Part shown: positions 58,086 to 64,000 of the stretch, piece by piece
Position numbering within the stretch: the stretch's first letter is position 1
Layout of the letters: each line of letters opens with the position of its first letter
DNA from: Acorus gramineus
Lineage: Eukaryota; Streptophyta; Magnoliopsida; Acorales; Acoraceae
NCBI GenBank assembly: GCA_030737835.1
Contig: JAUJYN010000028.1
Span: 2,046,001-2,110,000, forward strand
Direction: 5' to 3'
DNA length: 64,000 nucleotides
Position numbers and translations under genes: made by a program
Notes under the pieces: model-generated
Databases searched by the model: none
What the model was told of the DNA's origin: nothing
The model's input: the letters and a program-made list of their open reading frames with translations, nothing else

Positions 58086-60122
58086 CTAAGCCGTGCGGAT
58101 ATCGTCGAGAAGGACTGGCTGCACCACTAGCCTGGCCAAAAAGCCACCCGCAGGAGTCTCTCGAACACTAATCCAGCAAGCGGCCTCCTCCAGAAGCCTC
58201 CAACGACGGACAGCCATATGGGCGGCCATGCCCAAGGGCTGCCTACTGAGAGCGTCTACCACGACATTCGCCTTACCCGGATGGTAAGCGATGTCATAAT
58301 CACAGTCCGTCAGGAACTCAACCCAACGTCTCTGATGCATGTTGAGCTCCGGCTGGGACTGCAGATATGTCAAGCTCTTATGATCGGTAAAGAGCTCGAA
58401 CTCCTCTCCATAGAGGTAATGCCTCCACATCTTCAGCGCAAAGATGATCGCTGCCAACTCAAGGTCGTGGGTGGGGTAATTCTGCTCATGGGGCTTCAAC
58501 TGACGAGACGCATAAGCCACAACCTTACCGTGCTGCATCAGGATGCAACCCACACCCAACTGCGATGCATCCGTGTAAACTGCGAACCCACCACTCCCAG
58601 ACGGAAGGGTAAGAACTGGCACTGAGGTGAGCCTTCGCTTCAGCTCCTGGAAGCTCTCCTCGCAAGCAGGGGACCACTCGAACCGGACATCCTTCCGAGT
58701 GAGGCGGGTAAGAGGAACAGCTATCTTTGAGAAACCCTCGACAAACCTCCTGTAATAACCCGCCAAGCCCAAGAAGCTCCGAATCTCTGTGGGGTTCGAC
58801 GGTCGACGCCAATTCGACACGGCGAGCGTCTTCTCCGGGTCCACAGATATGCCCTCACCGGAAATCACATGGCCCAGAAAGGCCATACGCTCCAACCAGA
58901 ACTCGCACTTGCTGAACTTGGTGAACAACTGATGTCTAGCCAAAGTCTCCAAGACAGTGCGAAGATGGTGAGCGTGCTCTTCAAGACTCCTCGAGTACAC
59001 CAATATATCATCGATGAATACTACCACAAAGGAGTCGAGGAAGGGCCAAAATACCCGGTTCATCAGATCCATGAAGGCCGCCGGCGCGTTCGTCAACCCG
59101 AATGGCAGTACTCTGAACTCGTAGTGCCCATACCGGGTGCGAAAGGCCGTCTTCGGAATGTCTGACTCCCGGATCTTCAGCTGGTAGTACCATGAGCGGA
59201 GATCGATCTTGGAAAAGACACGCGCTCCCTGGAGCTGGTCAAACAGATCGTCGATCCACGGCAACGGGTACTTGTTCTTCACTGTCCGTTTGTTCAGCTG
59301 CCTGTAATCAATACACAGCCGCAGCGAACCGTCCTTCTTCCGAACGAACAGGACAGGGGCTCCCCACGGAGAAACACTCGGACGTGCGAAGCCCTTCTCC
59401 AGCAACTCCTCCAACTGCTCCTTGAGCACCCTCAGCTCTGCAGGGGCCATCCGGTACGGAGCTCTCGAAATCGGCTCGGTCCCCGGAATCAGATTGATCT
59501 CAAACTCGATCGCGTGATCCGGCGGTAATCCCGGAAGATCATCGGGGAAAACCTCAGGATACTCTGCCACGACCGGAGTCTGACTGATATCTGCCCGCAG
59601 CGGTGCATCCTCCTGAGCAATGTACGCTAGAAAGCCCTCGCATCCTCCCTGAAGGAGTCTCCACACCTGCATGGACGACACGAACCCCAAAGGGGCTACG
59701 TCACGATCGCCCACGAACTGGAAAGACCTCTGACCCGGAAGGTGGAAAGACACCAACTTGGCAAAACAGTCGATGCTGGCATGACTAGCTGCAAGCCAAT
59801 CCATTCCCAGGATGGCATCAAAGTCCGTCATCGCGAGCTCCACCAACTCCACTGGAAACTCATGCTCCGCAACCGTCACCGTACACCCTCGGTACACAGA
59901 ACTGAGGAGAATCCGGTCTCCCACGGGCAATGATACCTCCAAGATAGCATCCAGAGGGGCGGACGCCACACCCATCCGTCTCCCGAAAGCGGGAGACACG
60001 AACGAGTGTGTGGCTCCGGAATCAAACAACACATAAGCAGGAAGCTGGGAGATCTGAACAATACCTCTGACCACGCTGCCTGATGCCTGAGCCTCCTCTG
60101 CTGATAATGCTGCCACTCGGCC
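58086..60122 (-). pseudogene. Protease, reverse transcriptase and RNase H of A4
   Basis: A continuous 676-residue frame. Counting from the first GTG codon (60114-60116), it holds an aspartic protease with DSG at 32-34 (cuts gag-pol) and an RT over about 236-420. RT has the catalytic Asp305 in FSKIDL and the FIDD box at 367-370. RNase H has Asp516 (YTDAS), Glu553 (DLELAA), Asp578 (TDHKSL) and Asp621 (VVDALS). All expected catalytic residues are present, so this is the best-kept enzyme block in the window. The frame is continuous with gag except for TAG at 60123-60125. It ends at TAG 58086-58088, where the family normally reads on into integrase (RTAQAQ), so that stop is probably a CAG to TAG change. 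RT has WYYQ where most chromoviruses have GYHQ. Confidence 0.92.
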
Positions 60123-60396
60123 CTAGACGAACTGAGGCTGAGGAGCAGGGGCACGCCTCGTCGGCTGCGCTGGCTGCCTCCTCTGGTCAACACGACCACC
60201 CTGAGGCTGCTGCTGCTGACGCTGAGGCTGCTGCTGCGGCTGGCGCTGAGGCTGTTGCTGTTGCTGAAACGGCTGCTGCTGAGGCATCACTCTGGGTCGG
60301 CCTGCATCAGGGCAATTATACAAGATATGCCCGACGCGCTGACAGTGATAACAGCGCCTCGTCTCTGGTCGCCTCGCCTGGACTGGCACTGCTGCA
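60123..60396 (-). pseudogene. gag C-terminus of A4 (nucleocapsid only)
   Basis: The minus-strand frame contains the CCHC knuckle (CYHCQRVGHILYNC), a long Gln/Pro-rich tail and GRVDQRRQPAQPTRRAPAPQ, ending at TAG 60123-60125. The frame continues without shift into protease after this TAG. A1 has CAG at this codon and A2 has TAG. Everything before AAVPVQARRPETRR is deleted, and the upstream sequence is LTR, so no gag start remains. Confidence 0.88.
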
Positions 60397-61130
60397 CCGA
60401 ACCGGAAGCTCTTCGTGCACCGAAACGCCTCCCCAAAGCCCTCCACCACCAAGGTCTCTTCCCACCCTCAAAGGGGCTGAAATCTGAGGAGAAAAGAGGG
60501 TGTGAGGACGGGCTAAACACACCGGAATTCGAATCCGAGACTACCGGTAGATAGATCGGGATGAGATCTAACCTTTCTATGTTTTGAGTTTTGTGTTTCA
60601 AGCACCCTAGGTGGCTCAAAATCAAGAAAATGAGAGAGGGGGAGAGAGAAAAACCATTTCAGAACATGATGAATAGTGTAGGGTAACTTTTGCTACTCAA
60701 ATAAGTCAACTCAACTTTAATTAGGGTTAACTAGGGTTAAGGCTTGATTAATTAGGTTTAAGTGAGTTTTAAGTGGGGTTTGACTTGGGTCAACCCAACC
60801 ACACAAAAAAACAAAAAGGGTTGACCAAGTCATGGGCCCACTTTGACCGAGTCAACTCTCCCAATGACTTCTCGCTCGGTCAAAACCCGTATACGCCCCG
60901 GAACTGCGAAATTCTGAAACGTACCGGAATTCGATGAAATTTTTGTGAGTGGCTTAGAATGGCACCAGGACACATAATATGCAGTTAGATTTTCAATCGG
61001 AGTCCTCAAACACTGGAAGATAGTTAACAGTCCAAAATTTTACGGTTCCGATCGAAAAACGAAGAAAACTCAAAAACTGCCAAAATGCTCCAATGGTTAC
61101 CAGAAGGCAAAAAGTGATACATATATAACA
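60397..61130 (-). repeat. 5' LTR remnant of A4
   Basis: 734 bp of the LTR 5' part (U3 and exon-1-like block), starting TGTTATATATGTATCAC on the minus strand at 61130. Gag at 60396 joins directly to the exon-1-like part of the LTR (GTGCACGAAGAGC). Confidence 0.88.
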
Positions 61131-61723
61131 GTATCTCCCCAAAATTCCCAAGATTCTTCCTCCGGGAGTGAGGGTGAGGGTGAGGTTGGTCGCGCCATCG
61201 CGTGGCCTTATTATCCATTGGATTTCTACCCATGTTTTCCTTGGGAGGAAATTGTATGAGTATTGAACTGTTGTATGGTGATTGGTTTCCAGCCACTCAC
61301 TGAGCTTGTAGCTCACCCCTCGCATACTGTTTCTTTTCAGGGGCAGTGTTGGGCGTGGAGCTGGAGCTTTCCTGTGGCGTGGTCTTATGGGCGTGGAGCG
61401 TTCTTCCGGCGGGTGGCGAGTGCGAGGCTGTCAACAGTCCTAGAGTCATTTTATGTATTGTAAATCGTGCATGTGGCACAGGTTGTATTTTATTTGGTCT
61501 AGACTTGGCTCTCACAGGACAGTGATTGTGTATTCGAGTCTGTAATAATGTTTTTGGTTTACAGACATTGTTTATATATTATGCTTCCGCTTTTTAGTCA
61601 GTTATCATTATCCTTGCTTTGCCACCTTGTGTGTTGTTGTTGGAGTCTTTATTGACCTCAGGTATTAATAGCTGATATTTCATTATTGCCACGTCTCGGG
61701 GACGGCCGCCTTGGGGCGTGACA
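61131..61723 (+). repeat. Family B LTR V, right piece
   Basis: V resumes after A4 with GTATCTCCCCAAAATTCCC. It carries the TTTTCAG/GGGCAGTGTTGGGCG block (61338) and ends GGGGCGTGACA at 61723. The joined reading over the A4 insertion matches uninterrupted B LTRs. Confidence 0.88.
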
Positions 61724-62536
61724 CGTTCGATGCACGTAGACGTGCATTGCCCTCTCCTGGGGCATCATAACTGCATATTGACCTTGTTTGTAAATATATG
61801 TTAATGCTTGCCTTGCTAGGTTGCATCCATGCCATATTAGATAGTATGCCAGAACTATGCATCCTAGTATCATGTGTAGGAACCATGCTTGTCTATGCAT
61901 CATGTCTCACGCTAGCTTAACCATGATGTATACATGCTCCCATCTTGTCTAAGCATATCCTTAGCCTGTCCATGAAGAAGCATGAGTATAGGCACGCCTT
62001 AAAGGATATTATGACCTTGTGGTTATACTTATTTAGATGCTTCCATGATTAAATCCCATGAGTAATTATTGTGCTTGTTATATACTTAATATATGCTTAT
62101 ATGAAACCATGAACCTTGCCTTGTGAGGTTAAGCATGTGTATGACCTCTAATGCATACCATGGCATTGGCACTACGAATGTTATGTTTTCCCCGCATCTG
62201 AGTTATGCGCCCTGGAGGGAATTCATGAGAATTCGTTACCCTTTTTCGATGTCTAAATGACCGATGATGACGAATCTATGAGAATCATATTCGCGTGTGT
62301 CAAGTGTTCTCCCCTCCGTCAGCTCAAGGTTGAAGCTACCCGGCTTATAGCTATCCTATTAGGTGCTCCCAGACACTACTCATGACGCCTGTTGGTGCGC
62401 CCATATGGTAGAGGTAGCTGTAATGAGAGGCCACCAGGTAGAGGCTACCTGGGAGAGGGCTACCGGATGACGAACGATGTAGGGCGGTTGACTTTCTCCC
62501 AAAAGTCCTATGTCACCCGGTGAGGGTGAGGGTGAG
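61724..62536 (+). repeat. LTR-like fragment of a third type (C)
   Basis: About 810 bp, collinear in layout with the 3' half of family A LTRs but strongly diverged. Shared motifs include CTCTCCTGGGGCATCATA, GCATCTGAGTTATGCGCCCTGGAGG, AGGTAGAGGCTACC and GTCACCCGGTGAGGGTGAGG. Both ends are cut, by V on the left and A5 on the right. No coding region seen. Confidence 0.55.
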
Positions 62537-64000
62537 TATCACGCCCCGGGGCGGCTGTCCCCGGGATGCGGCAAGTGTATACATGATATCAGCAGTCTAT
62601 ACAGGAGATCAATAACATACTCTAAACAACAACTAAAAAGACAACACAGACGAAAGCAAGGCTGACATGATATATACACAGATAGCGGAAGCTAAAAGAC
62701 TGAGTCTGTAATTCAAAAACATACTACAGACTCGATACATAATCGACTGTCCTATGAGAGCCAATATACACAAATACGTCCAAGTATAATACAAACAGGT
62801 GCCCAAGCACGCAAAATATGATACATACAGTTAAAAAGGGATGCTGATGGCCTCTAATACTCGCGGGACGTGGCGCTGCTCCGCTATTGATGAAGTCTCT
62901 CGGGGAGCTCCTCCTTCAAGTCCGACTCAGTGATAACTGGAGAAAAATTATACGAGGGGTGAGCCACACGCTCAGTGAATAGCACAACTCATGCATCACG
63001 ATTTATATTAACCACAATTAAATCAAAGCCTCTAAGTGGCAGGAAATGCACAATCCAGTGGGTCACAACATCGCCGACCCACCACACCCTCACCCTCACC
63101 CCTCAATAGGTTACATAGGATATTGGGACTGACTAGGCTGTTAATCACCCTTGGTCCACCGATAGTCTCTCCTCCACTCCGTAGCCGCTTGGCCTACTCC
63201 CACACTTCAGCACAGTCCGAATCCAAATCAGGAGGTACCTACTAATGGGAGCCCTCTGACGAGATGGCCTTTCTAACGCTGGGGCAGTCTCTACACGGAT
63301 CCAACGAAGGGAACAGAAACATCCTATCCATACGCATACGATCCACTCGGATTCGTCGACAACACCTCTCATCAACTCGTATGTCATGAATTCTTCAGAA
63401 TTCCTCCAGGGCGCATAACCAAGATGCGGGGAAACATATATTATAATATTATCGGGAAAAGAAACCTTGGGAGGGCACCATGAGGTCCCGACATAGGATA
63501 TCCCAACAACCAAACAAGGAACACAGAGTACCCTAGTCCGGGTCTCAATGCTGACCTCGCAAGGCCCCTTAATATTCCCTAAGGCATGCTTAAAATACTA
63601 TAAGTTCACATTTATTTAATAAATTAAACTAGTAGGACACATGCATAGGTCGAGGCTTCCTAGCATGAGAACATGGTGACAGGATGCATGGCTCTTACAC
63701 ATATCCTAAGGGTGCAAGTCCCTAACATACACGGTCTAGGGTAGCATGCATACTACATATTAATCATGCTTGCATAGATTACATATTACACGAGTTAATA
63801 TTAAACTATGGTGCCCCAGGGGAGGACGGTATACGCCCAAGTGCATATAACGCCTCCCTACTGGGTTGGATTGTCCCACTCACCAATAACCGGGTCGTCG
63901 CGCGACCGTCCGTCAAGATCTGCAAGACAGGGTAATCAACTCGGTGAGTAAAATACACAATTATATACAAAAATACACTAAAATACCCAACACTCGGACA
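62537..64000 (-). repeat. Family A LTR A5 (runs off the window)
   Basis: Minus-strand LTR whose terminal bases read GGGGCGTGATA, a change from TGACA. It includes the exon-3-like block at 62884-62936 (frame open), one hairpin unit near 63050-63115, the GAGACCCGGACTAGGGTAC block, and the exon-2-like block at 63884-63919. The window ends as the CpG-rich tract begins. Whether it is solo or part of an element cannot be told. Confidence 0.85.

Larger units (their letters stand above)
53726..61130 (-). mobile_element. Chromovirus element A4 with nearly full pol (5' end deleted)
   Basis: Minus-strand family A element. Its 3' LTR (53726-56819) is complete. Pol runs 56867-60122 and gag is only its C-terminal part (60123-60396). 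Gag then joins an LTR remnant (60397-61130), so the primer-binding site, most of gag and about 2.3 kb of the 5' LTR are deleted. The flanks GTCTC (53721-53725) and GTATC (61131-61135) form a TSD with one mismatch, and uninterrupted targets are visible in Y and S1. It is the only copy with protease, full RT, full RNase H and an integrase core. Confidence 0.92.

Noticed and set aside
53726..61130. Envelope gene making A4 a retrovirus
   Set aside because: The chromodomain end is followed within about 40 bp by the polypurine tract and LTR, leaving no room for an envelope frame.

Overview
The window looks like nuclear heterochromatin from a large plant genome, probably a seed plant; I cannot place the species. 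I find no host gene, tRNA gene, rRNA gene or CRISPR array. Nearly every base can be assigned to nested, decayed Ty3/gypsy LTR retrotransposons. The evidence is LTR ends (TG...CA), 5-bp target-site duplications (TSDs), primer-binding sites matching the plant initiator tRNA-Met, polypurine tracts, CCHC gag, and protease/RT/RNase H/integrase with a C-terminal chromodomain. This points to a plant chromovirus, probably Tekay/Del-like.

There are two related LTR families. Family A LTRs (about 3.0-3.1 kb) start TGTTATATATGTGTCAC. Family B LTRs (about 3.5-3.9 kb) start TGTTATGCCTGTGTCA. Both end GGGGCGTGACA. Both carry a Gly/Val-codon block, a very CpG-rich alternating purine-pyrimidine tract, a short conserved exon-like block bounded by splice-like sites, and a repeat-rich 3' half.

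Layout. 1-1187: B LTR of a minus-strand element (X) with an integrase-tail fragment to 1612. 1619-35243: a host B LTR (H) split by a roughly 27-kb composite element Y (1883-28827, TSD AAGAA) and by solo LTR S2 (29495-33023, TSD TGTCT). Inside Y are solo LTR S1 (3407-6895, TSD AGTAT), LTR Z (7078-18186), element A1 (8508-17579, TSD CCCCC, inside Z), a deletion scar near 18187-18206, and element A2 (18206-26061, minus). 35244-43127: LTR fragment W holding solo LTR S3 (35561-43101, TSD GCAGG), itself split by LTR S4 (38020-41679). 43128-50794: element A3 (plus, 3' LTR truncated). 50795-61723: B LTR V, split by element A4 (53726-61130, minus), the only copy with nearly complete pol. 61724-62536: third LTR type (C). 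62537-64000: LTR A5 (minus), running off the window.

A1, A2 and A3 share one derived design: gag, a captured LTR-like segment in place of protease and most of RT, an RT/RNase H stub fused to a chromodomain tail, then the LTR. They are one non-autonomous subfamily that would need an A4-like partner. A4 is dead, with three TAG codons, an integrase zinc-finger deletion and a truncated gag/5' LTR. Nonsense changes in A2 and A4 are repeatedly CAG to TAG, as expected from decay of CHG-methylated DNA. The most interesting unexplained signal is a set of exon-like blocks inside the LTRs, one of which keeps a short open frame with mostly synonymous differences between copies.
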